DNA of 6,893 bases, from assembly GCA_015228995.1 (NCBI GenBank), contig JADGCM010000091.1, forward strand, positions 1-6,893, read 5' to 3'. Below, in pieces: positions 1-4,794 of this stretch. This DNA comes from Magnetococcales bacterium (GTDB lineage Bacteria; Pseudomonadota; Magnetococcia; Magnetococcales; JADGCH01). Numbering within the stretch: the first letter of the stretch is position 1; each line of letters opens with the position of its first letter. Under the pieces are notes generated by a model that was given only the letters and a program-made list of their open reading frames with translations, searched no databases and was not told the DNA's origin. Position numbers and translations under genes: made by a program.

Positions 1-65
1 ACAGCAGTGGCGAAGGAGAGGGTGTTGGGCACGGGGTGGAACTTCTTAAAAATGGGTGGTCTTGA

Positions 66-237
66 CCCTCACCCCCCGGCCCCCTCTCCCACAAGGGGCG
101 AGGGGGAGGCATGATACTGTTTTTACTCCCCTCTCCATTTATGGAGAGGGGCTGGGGGTGAGGTTTCATAGCCCAGCTTCACACTCCCCCGTAATGTCTG
201 TGTATGGTAGCCAACGGGAGAGGGGCCGGGGTGAGGG
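66..237. repeat. Nested inverted-repeat array (REP-like extragenic palindromes)
   Basis: The outer left arm at 66-90 (CCCTCAC, C-run, GG, C-run, TCTCCC) is the reverse complement of the outer right arm at 216-237 (GGGAGAGGGG, CC, GGGGTGAGGG), apart from three extra C bases in the C-runs. Between them is a perfect 11-bp inverted repeat, 128-138 against 141-151 (CCCCTCTCCAT / ATGGAGAGGGG) around TT. It is followed at 152-163 by another copy of the GGGGTGAGG tail. A local partner for the left arm is the G-rich stretch at 95-106. This pattern of TCTCCC/GGGAGA arms with CCCTCACCCC tails is typical of dispersed intergenic palindromes in many bacterial genomes. A role in RNA stability or transcript end formation is inference. 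Confidence 0.75.
128..151. repeat. Perfect 11-bp hairpin inside the repeat array
   Basis: Arms 128-138 and 141-151 are fully complementary, with TT between them, giving a very stable hairpin on either strand. On the minus strand it is followed by AGTAAAAAC, which lacks a U-run, so it does not look like a standard intrinsic terminator for the TPR gene. It fits better as the core of the dispersed palindrome. Confidence 0.7.
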
Positions 238-242
238 CTATC

Positions 243-260
243 AAGGGCTCATGAGCCCTT
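243..260 (-). terminator. Perfect 18-bp palindrome downstream of the TPR gene, possible terminator
   Basis: AAGGGCTCATGAGCCCTT is identical to its own reverse complement and lies 29 bases after the TPR lipoprotein stop codon. As RNA it can form a 7-bp stem with a CATG loop. On the minus strand only TTGAT follows, a poor U-tract; on the plus strand TTTCTTCC follows. It may end or protect the TPR transcript, but the missing U-run keeps confidence low. A palindromic protein-binding site is an alternative. Confidence 0.35.
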
Positions 261-289
261 TCTTCCTCCCGGGGTTGAGGGTGCTTTAC

Positions 290-2041
290 TCATGGAACAG
301 CTGCTGCTGGGACCAACTGCTGCTGGTAGCGCAATATCTTGTCACGCAACGCATTGTTATTTTGATCGAGTTCTAAGGCGCGCTGCCAAACGGCAAGCGC
401 TTCTTGCTGTTGGCCGGCGGCCAGCAGCACATCGCCTAGGTGCTCGGTAATGGTAGAATCCTTCGGCTGTAACCGCACCGCCTCACGCATCAGCCGCAAC
501 GACTCGTCGAAGCGTTGCAGGCGAAACAGCACCCAGCCCAGGCTGTCGGTGATAAAACCATCCCCAGGGGAGAGTTTGATCGCCCGTTGCAATAGATTGT
601 ACGACTCCTGTAGATTTTCATTGCGTTCTGCCCAGACATAACCCAGATAATTCAACGCCTGAGCATCTTCTGGGTTTTTGTCGATGTAAAGGCGCAGGTC
701 CCGCTCCGCATCCCCCCAACGATTGAGCTTATCGTAGGCAGTGGCCCGTAGATAGAGGAAGCGCCACTGCTCCGGGTCTTGCTGCAACACTCGGTCGGCA
801 ATCGTGACTACATCCGCCCAAGTACCCTCCTGTAACAACAGCGTCGCCAACGCCAACGACAGGTCCAGCCGCTTCTGATCCCCCTGATCCAGAGCACGCA
901 AGCGGGCAATGGCGGCAGCAAGCCGCTGGTCGTTGGCCTCAATGAGGGCCATACGGATCTGCGCCTTGATAAAAAATGGCTCTCCAGCTGGGACCTTGGC
1001 GTACTGCTGCATCGCCTCTTGCGGTTGTTGCACCCCCTCAAGCGTCAGGCCAAGGTAAAAACGCACCCCGGCATTACCCGGTTGCACCGCCTCGGCCAGA
1101 CGCAATTCCTTTAGGGCATCGGCGTAGTTATCCTGTCCCAACAACAACACCGCCGTCGACAGATTGGCCTGGACGCTATCCGGCGCATCCCGCAATGAGG
1201 CCTGAAAATCGGCCATGACGGCCGTCGTCCCCTGCTGCTGCTTAATTTGGCGCAGGCGCTGCTGCACCGCCTCGTTGCCTGGATTACGTGCCAGATAACC
1301 ACGGTACATCTGTTCTGCCTCTCGATAACGCCCCTTGATTTGCAGAATGGCCCCCGCCGCTAAAATGGGGTCAACCTGCCTCGGAGCACGGCGAACGGCC
1401 CCCTGGAACTGGCGCAGGGCACTCTCCAGATCACCCTGATTGACGTAGGCACCACCCACCGCTACCTTGGCCCGCCAAGCTGTCTCCGACCGGTTTAGCA
1501 GCGGCTGCACCACTTTTTCAGCCTGATGCGGTTGCTTCAGGAGACCATACAGACGGGCCATAATCAGCCGCAACCGTTGTTGGTTGGGTTCAAGCCGCAA
1601 CAATACCTCATAGTGTTTAATGGCCTCAGCATATTTTTGCTCGGCCGTCAAAATGCGCGCCAACAACATATGGGCAACACGATGTTCCGGCTTATACTGC
1701 AACAACTGGCGTGCGTGACGGACTGCATCGGGCAGGGCACCACGTTGCAGGGCCAACTGGGTCACTGTTTCTAAGGCATCAATGCTATTATCGGGATCAA
1801 GCTTAACGACCTGTTCCAGCGCTGCCTCAGCATTGCGCCAATCCTGCTCTTGCAGATAAACCTGCCCCATCAGGTACTGGTGAACCGTTTGGCCCCACCC
1901 CGTTCCAGCCTCATCCACCGCCCCATCGGTCGGCTGTTCGGCCTGCTGAGGGGGGGAACCGTCCACATCAACATGGGAGGTGGTGCAGCCGGCCAGCACC
2001 AGCAATAGGATCATCCATCCGTAACGTTGAAATTGATTCAT
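290..2041 (-). CDS. Tetratricopeptide-repeat (TPR) lipoprotein
   Basis: A 583-residue protein with a lipoprotein signal peptide: hydrophobic residues 9-17 and lipobox LAGC at 16-19, so Cys19 should be lipidated. A Q/P/D-rich linker follows (about 20-50), then helical TPR units over nearly the whole length, clear at about 52-85, 86-119, 120-153, 188-221, 222-255, 290-323, 425-458, 459-493, 494-527 and 528-561, with the usual W/Y-G-A-P spacing and DP or NP turns. The last units (LNYLGY, DSLGWV, EHLGD) match a TPR lipoprotein type widespread in proteobacteria. TPR arrays bind other proteins, so a scaffold or assembly role at the envelope is likely; no catalytic domain is visible. The start is 4 bases after the DUF1858 stop, with only AAAGAG next to the ATG, which suggests translational coupling. 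The Cys after the lipobox is followed by Thr, so outer-membrane sorting is the default guess. Confidence 0.9.
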   Translation of the reverse strand: MNQFQRYGWMILLLVLAGCTTSHVDVDGSPPQQAEQPTDGAVDEAGTGWGQTVHQYLMGQVYLQEQDWRNAEAALEQVVKLDPDNSIDALETVTQLALQRGALPDAVRHARQLLQYKPEHRVAHMLLARILTAEQKYAEAIKHYEVLLRLEPNQQRLRLIMARLYGLLKQPHQAEKVVQPLLNRSETAWRAKVAVGGAYVNQGDLESALRQFQGAVRRAPRQVDPILAAGAILQIKGRYREAEQMYRGYLARNPGNEAVQQRLRQIKQQQGTTAVMADFQASLRDAPDSVQANLSTAVLLLGQDNYADALKELRLAEAVQPGNAGVRFYLGLTLEGVQQPQEAMQQYAKVPAGEPFFIKAQIRMALIEANDQRLAAAIARLRALDQGDQKRLDLSLALATLLLQEGTWADVVTIADRVLQQDPEQWRFLYLRATAYDKLNRWGDAERDLRLYIDKNPEDAQALNYLGYVWAERNENLQESYNLLQRAIKLSPGDGFITDSLGWVLFRLQRFDESLRLMREAVRLQPKDSTITEHLGDVLLAAGQQQEALAVWQRALELDQNNNALRDKILRYQQQLVPAAAVP

Positions 2042-2045
2042 CTCT

Positions 2046-2243
2046 TTACTGGGGGGCCTGTTCTAATTGACGCAGCAAGCGATCCATATCCAAATGATAC
2101 ATCTGAACAACATCCTCCAGTGTGTCGGTACGTGACGCCAGACAGTCCGCACAATCAATACCTAGCTCCGCTAAGATTGTGCCTAAGCGCGGATGCTCCT
2201 GGATCAGTTCGGCTATACTTCGATTGGTGTTAATAGGTTCCAT
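2046..2243 (-). CDS. DUF1858 domain protein with CxxC motif
   Basis: A 65-residue protein that is essentially one DUF1858 domain. It has the usual parts in order: a short strand and helix (SIAELIQEHPRLGTILAELGI, about 9-29), a C-x-x-C pair at Cys31 and Cys34 (CADC), then TLEDVVQMYHLDMDRLL (41-57). The domain occurs alone or fused to redox or iron-sulfur repair proteins, and its Cys pair suggests a redox or metal role, but its biochemical function is not established. No signal peptide is present, so it is predicted to be cytoplasmic. It is the first gene of a two-gene unit with the TPR lipoprotein 4 bases downstream. Its ribosome binding site is weak (TGGAA about five bases before the ATG). 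The family call is confident; the link to the lipoprotein is only positional. Confidence 0.85.
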   Translation of the reverse strand: MEPINTNRSIAELIQEHPRLGTILAELGIDCADCLASRTDTLEDVVQMYHLDMDRLLRQLEQAPQ

Positions 2244-2293
2244 TTCATTCCAGTTTATGCCAGTTTAACCAGCTCTTGCACCATTAAAAAGAC

Positions 2294-2322
2294 TTGCATA
2301 ATCGACGTTATGACGGTATCGT
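2294..2322 (+). promoter_or_regulatory. Candidate sigma-70 type promoter for rpmB
   Basis: TTGCAT at 2294-2299 and TATCGT at 2317-2322 are separated by 17 bases and would start transcription near 2329, about 50 bases before the rpmB start codon. Matches to consensus are 3/6 and 4/6. A rival -10 is CATAAT at 2297-2302, but its -35 is poor. This is consensus matching by eye only. Confidence 0.3.
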
Positions 2323-2327
2323 GTCGA

Positions 2328-2355
2328 ATTTTAGCATTGTGTAGGTTTTGAGCAA
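2328..2355 (-). promoter_or_regulatory. Candidate promoter for the DUF1858-TPR unit
   Basis: Read on the minus strand, TTGCTC (2355-2350) is followed after 16 bases by TAAAAT (2333-2328), a 5/6 match to the -10 consensus. Transcription would start near 2321, leaving a leader of about 80 bases. It faces the candidate rpmB promoter, so the two would overlap head-on. Confidence 0.3.
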
Positions 2356-2366
2356 TGTTTATTCCA

Positions 2367-2371
2367 AGGAG
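2367..2371 (+). promoter_or_regulatory. Strong Shine-Dalgarno that fixes the GTG start of rpmB
   Basis: AGGAG lies 9 bases before the GTG at 2381, within AAGGAGAG. No in-frame ATG is as well placed, and translation from this GTG gives the standard bL28 N-terminus (MSRKC), so the GTG start is well supported. Confidence 0.75.
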
Positions 2372-2380
2372 AGTTAATCA

Positions 2381-2677
2381 GTGTCTCGTAAGTGCATACT
2401 AGGTGGCAAAGCCCCCCAAACCGGCAATAATGTCTCCCATTCTCACCGCAAGACCAAACGGCAGTGGCTAGTCAATATACAGAACAAAGCTCTGTATAGT
2501 GTCTCCCTGGGGCGGTCAATTCACACGGCTGTACCAGCCTGTGAACTGCGCACCGTGGACCGCATGGGCGGCCTTGATAACTATCTGCTGGGCCAACCGG
2601 AGCAGCGCCTTTCGGCGCCGTTGCGCCGGCTGCAGAAGCTGGTTCGTCAACGCCAAACCGCTCACCAAAACGCTTAG
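2381..2677 (+). CDS. rpmB: Large ribosomal subunit protein bL28
   Basis: A 98-residue basic protein with the bL28 signature: MSRKC at the N-terminus, GKAPQTGNNVSHSHRKTKR at about 9-27, then W-L-N-I-Q and the C-terminal LRTVDRMGGLDNYLL. It binds 23S rRNA in the large subunit. The first half is near-identical in pattern to all bL28 proteins. The GGLD segment and the K/R/Q-rich tail match the longer alphaproteobacterial form (about 95-100 residues) rather than the 78-residue E. coli form. It has a single Cys near the start, so it is not the zinc-binding type. The start is GTG with a strong ribosome binding site. It stands alone, without rpmG, on the opposite strand to every other gene here, and its 3' end converges with dacA. 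The coding sequence contains two conspicuous inverted repeats (2476-2498 and 2520-2545). Confidence 0.97.
   Translation: MSRKCILGGKAPQTGNNVSHSHRKTKRQWLVNIQNKALYSVSLGRSIHTAVPACELRTVDRMGGLDNYLLGQPEQRLSAPLRRLQKLVRQRQTAHQNA
2476..2498 (+). repeat. 8-bp inverted repeat inside rpmB
   Basis: TATACAGA (2476-2483) and TCTGTATA (2491-2498) are perfect inverse complements around a 7-base loop. In the rpmB mRNA this would form a hairpin about 100 bases after the start codon. It may be coincidence within codons for NIQNKALYS. Confidence 0.5.
2520..2545 (+). repeat. 11-bp bulged hairpin inside rpmB
   Basis: TTCACACGGCTG (2520-2531) pairs with CAGCCTGTGAA (2535-2545) across all 11 positions, with one bulged C at 2526 and a TAC loop. 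This is unusually strong structure within coding DNA and lies 21 bases after the previous inverted repeat. Confidence 0.55.
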
Positions 2678-2681
2678 GCAC

Positions 2682-2722
2682 CACCCACCGAGCCCCCTCT
2701 CCCACAAGTGGCGAGGGGGGGC
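2682..2722. repeat. Second copy of the GC-rich palindromic repeat, between convergent genes
   Basis: The 31 bases of copy one (80-110) and the matching bases here (2693-2722) differ by one substitution (G to T) and one missing A. The similarity continues leftwards (CACCC, CCG, then the C-run; 70-79 against 2682-2692) with one gap. The arms CCCCCTC (2693-2699) and GAGGGGG (2713-2719) can pair, with an inner CCA/TGG pairing. It fills nearly all of the 52-base gap between the rpmB and dacA stop codons. Confidence 0.75.
2692..2722 (+). terminator. Possible bidirectional terminator between rpmB and dacA
   Basis: The repeat copy can fold as GCCCCCTC / GAGGGGGGGC, a very stable GC stem. On the plus strand it is followed by GAAGCCTTTATTT, a weak and delayed T-tract. 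It could end rpmB transcription and, with no clear U-run, less probably that of dacA. The position between convergent stop codons supports the idea more than the sequence does. Confidence 0.35.
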
Positions 2723-2729
2723 GAAGCCT

Positions 2730-3935
2730 TTATTTCCAGCCGAAGTACATCCGAATCGAGTCAGCGATGCGTCCGAAGAAGCCCGACTCGTCAACTTTCT
2801 GTGCCGCCACCACCGCAGTATTGACCACCTCCTGACTCCCCAGCTTGACCGTCAAGGTACCGAGACGATCTCCCTGGGCTAGAGGCGCTACCAGAGGATC
2901 GTTGTAGGTCAATCCGGTTTCAATTTTGGTGCGATCACGCCGCAATACCGACACCAACACCGGCTTTTCGACCACCCCATCGACACGATCTCTTTCTCCC
3001 TTCCAGACACGAAACTGTCGCACCACAGCCCCTTTGTCGTAGACATGCACCGTTTCATAAAGACGATTGCCATGACGCAGCAACCGCAAAGCTTCCTCTT
3101 CACGGATTTTGCTGCTCTTGGTGCCGAGCAATACCGCTCCGAGCCGCTGCCCATCTTTATCACTGGTGGCGATCAAACAATAACCAGCAGTCTGGGTATG
3201 CCCAGTTTTCATGCCGGTAATATGTGGATCACGCCACAACAACCGATTACGGTTAAACTGCCTGATACCGTTAAAGGTATGCTGTTTCTCACGAAACAAA
3301 CTGGTATATTGAGGAAATTCGTTCATGATGGCGCGCGCTAGGATAAACATATCGCGTGCCGACGAATAGTGGTCCGGGTCGGGAAGACCGGAGGCATTCA
3401 TAAAATGGCTGTTGTTCATACCGAGCTGTTTGGCCTTTTGCGTCATCAGGTCGGCGAACCCTTTTTCTGAACCAGCAATGTGCTCGGCTACCACCGTACA
3501 GGCATCGTTACCACTTTGCACAGCGATCCCCATGAGTAGGTCATGCACCGACACTTCGTCACCCACCTTGACAAAGGTCTTGGATCCACCGGTCCGCCAA
3601 GCCCGCTCGCTAACCAACAACTTGGTCTCCATGGTCAGGGCACCACGCGCCAAAGCGTCAAAGGCAAGATAGAGCGTCATCGCCTTGGTAAGCGATGCCG
3701 GGTCACGGCGTACATCAGGCATCTGCTCGACCATCAATGTGCCCGTATCCAAATCCCCCAGAATCGCCGCCTCAGCCCGCACCTCAAACGATTGCGAATC
3801 CTCCTGATGGGGAACGACCGCTGCTGGAGCACTCCAACCATCAACCGGCGCCAGTGCGCCAGCTAGCAGAGTCACACCCACCATAAGCATCTTAAATCGC
3901 TCAAAAAACTGGAGTCTGTTGTTGCTTAACCTCAT
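2730..3935 (-). CDS. dacA: D-alanyl-D-alanine carboxypeptidase, PBP5/6 (DacA/DacC) type
   Basis: A 401-residue low-molecular-weight penicillin-binding protein that removes the terminal D-Ala from peptidoglycan pentapeptides in the periplasm. A signal peptide covers about 1-36 (hydrophobic 16-29, likely cleavage after WSA). All three active-site motifs are present: S81-L-T-K84 (nucleophile and general base), S141-G-N143 and K243-T-G245, in normal spacing. A beta-rich PBP5 C-terminal domain follows at about 300-380. The last residues, GFFGRIADSIRMYFGWK, form the amphipathic membrane anchor seen in E. coli PBP5/6. The start is the ATG at 3935, preceded by GAAGGGG about ten bases upstream; Met16 is a weaker alternative. 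It lies 22 bases after rlpA and is the last gene of the operon. The dacA symbol is by family; dacC-like naming is equally possible. Confidence 0.95.
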   Translation of the reverse strand: MRLSNNRLQFFERFKMLMVGVTLLAGALAPVDGWSAPAAVVPHQEDSQSFEVRAEAAILGDLDTGTLMVEQMPDVRRDPASLTKAMTLYLAFDALARGALTMETKLLVSERAWRTGGSKTFVKVGDEVSVHDLLMGIAVQSGNDACTVVAEHIAGSEKGFADLMTQKAKQLGMNNSHFMNASGLPDPDHYSSARDMFILARAIMNEFPQYTSLFREKQHTFNGIRQFNRNRLLWRDPHITGMKTGHTQTAGYCLIATSDKDGQRLGAVLLGTKSSKIREEEALRLLRHGNRLYETVHVYDKGAVVRQFRVWKGERDRVDGVVEKPVLVSVLRRDRTKIETGLTYNDPLVAPLAQGDRLGTLTVKLGSQEVVNTAVVAAQKVDESGFFGRIADSIRMYFGWK

Positions 3936-3957
3936 GGATACATTACCCCTTCCTCAG

Positions 3958-4794
3958 TTACTCGACGACAATGCGGGCTGGCCCAAGCCCCTTGCCTGTC
4001 AACAACGAGAGCGTGGCATCCGCTCTGTCAACACTCGTAAACGGTCCAATCCTGACGCGATAATACTGTTTTTTGTCAAGATTGACACGGAATAGCCGCG
4101 CATGATGACCAATTTTCATCCGATTGATACGCTCCACTTGGTGGGAAGCGTTACGTAAGGCGCTAAAAGCCCCCAACTGAACGAATATCTGCTCCGATAG
4201 CTCTGCTGGTCTGGATAGGTCAGATGGGGCCAAACCGGATGGGGAATAGCCCCCCATCCCCCCTCGATCATCGGCACCGGTCGTTGCCTCGATGCGCACC
4301 CGTGTCTTCCCCTTGTGGTCAAATCCCAATTCACGCGCCGCACCGTAAGAAAAATCGATGAGACGGTCATTGACAAACGGACCACGGTCATTGACCCGCA
4401 CCAACAACTGCCGACCATTTTCCAGGTTGGTAACCCGAATATAGGTCGGTAGCGGCAGAATGGTATGGGCGGCAGAGATGCGGTACATATCAAAAATCTC
4501 GCCATTCGCGGTGCGCCTGCCATGGAAACCGGGTCCATACCAAGAGGCCACCCCATGGCCCACATACCCTTCGGCACTCGACAACGGCTGATAGGTAACC
4601 CCATTGACGGTATAAGGAGCACCACTCTTCGGATAGGGCTGAAGCGGCGTGGTAATGGACGGCTCCGAACCGGGCTGCGGCACCGGTGTCACCGGGGCAC
4701 AGGCAGCCAATAATCCCACAATGCCCAACCGGCCCACAATGCCCAACCGGCCCACAACGCCCAACCGGCAGAACCAGCGAGAAACGGCGATCAT
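3958..4794 (-). CDS. rlpA: RlpA-type septal lytic transglycosylase lipoprotein with SPOR domain
   Basis: A 278-residue lipoprotein: lipobox LAAC at 29-32 (lipidated Cys32), a Pro/Ser/Thr-rich linker (33-60), a double-psi beta-barrel domain at about 78-170, a short linker and a C-terminal SPOR domain at about 201-278. The barrel contains ASWYGPGFHGRRTANGE (83-99), His110 in the AAHTILPLPT segment and Asp136 in VNDRGPF; the equivalent His and Asp are the residues needed for activity in Pseudomonas RlpA. Family members cleave glycan strands lacking stem peptides, and SPOR domains direct proteins to such denuded glycan at the division site. The ATG overlaps the DUF1015 stop (ATGA), indicating coupled translation. 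The odd part is the signal peptide: residues 11-28 are three RLG(V/I)VG repeats that place arginines at 16 and 22 inside the hydrophobic core. Confidence 0.95.
   Translation of the reverse strand: MIAVSRWFCRLGVVGRLGIVGRLGIVGLLAACAPVTPVPQPGSEPSITTPLQPYPKSGAPYTVNGVTYQPLSSAEGYVGHGVASWYGPGFHGRRTANGEIFDMYRISAAHTILPLPTYIRVTNLENGRQLLVRVNDRGPFVNDRLIDFSYGAARELGFDHKGKTRVRIEATTGADDRGGMGGYSPSGLAPSDLSRPAELSEQIFVQLGAFSALRNASHQVERINRMKIGHHARLFRVNLDKKQYYRVRIGPFTSVDRADATLSLLTGKGLGPARIVVE
4715..4768 (-). repeat. Three tandem copies of an 18-bp unit in the rlpA signal-peptide region
   Basis: On the plus strand the unit CCCACAATGCCCAACCGG occurs at 4715-4732 and 4733-4750, and again at 4751-4768 with one T to C change. 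Each copy adds six residues, RLGIVG or RLGVVG, so copy changes keep the frame. The near identity of the copies suggests recent slippage. Confidence 0.9.

Larger units (their letters stand above)
1..289. other. Non-coding left flank carrying GC-rich palindromic repeats
   Basis: I see no credible gene here. Positions 1-63 are open in one plus frame (ending at a TGA at 61-63) and could be the tail of a gene entering from the left, but about 20 residues are too few to recognise. From about 66 to 237 the DNA is a set of C-rich and G-rich arms that pair with each other, listed separately. An 18-bp perfect palindrome follows at 243-260. The region lies directly downstream of the minus-strand TPR lipoprotein gene, so it would be the 3' untranslated part of that transcript. 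Confidence 0.6.
2244..2380. promoter_or_regulatory. Divergent intergenic promoter region between DUF1858 and rpmB
   Basis: These 137 bases separate two divergently read genes and are AT-rich relative to the coding DNA around them, so both transcripts must start here. Candidate elements for each direction are listed separately. No clear repeated operator or riboswitch fold is visible. Confidence 0.6.

Noticed and set aside
1..63. Tail of a plus-strand gene entering from the left
   Set aside because: One frame is open to a TGA at 61-63, but about 20 residues give no recognisable signature.
128..151. Intrinsic terminator for the TPR gene
   Set aside because: The stem is perfect, but the following minus-strand sequence is A-rich rather than U-rich.
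66..237. Could the repeat array be a CRISPR?
   Set aside because: The units are unequal, palindromic and nested, with no regular spacers of constant length and no cas genes nearby.
56..376. Plus-strand open frame of 106 codons over the left flank
   Set aside because: It reads through the palindromic repeats, giving the Pro/Gly/Arg-rich peptides typical of spurious frames over such elements, and its end runs into the TPR gene on the opposite strand.
2499..2882. Plus-strand open frame of 127 codons over rpmB, the repeat and the dacA end
   Set aside because: It crosses two confirmed genes and the palindromic repeat and shows no domain.
4116..4625. Minus-strand open frame of 169 codons inside rlpA
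   Set aside because: It lies wholly within the RlpA catalytic and SPOR coding region, which has clear family motifs in the other frame.
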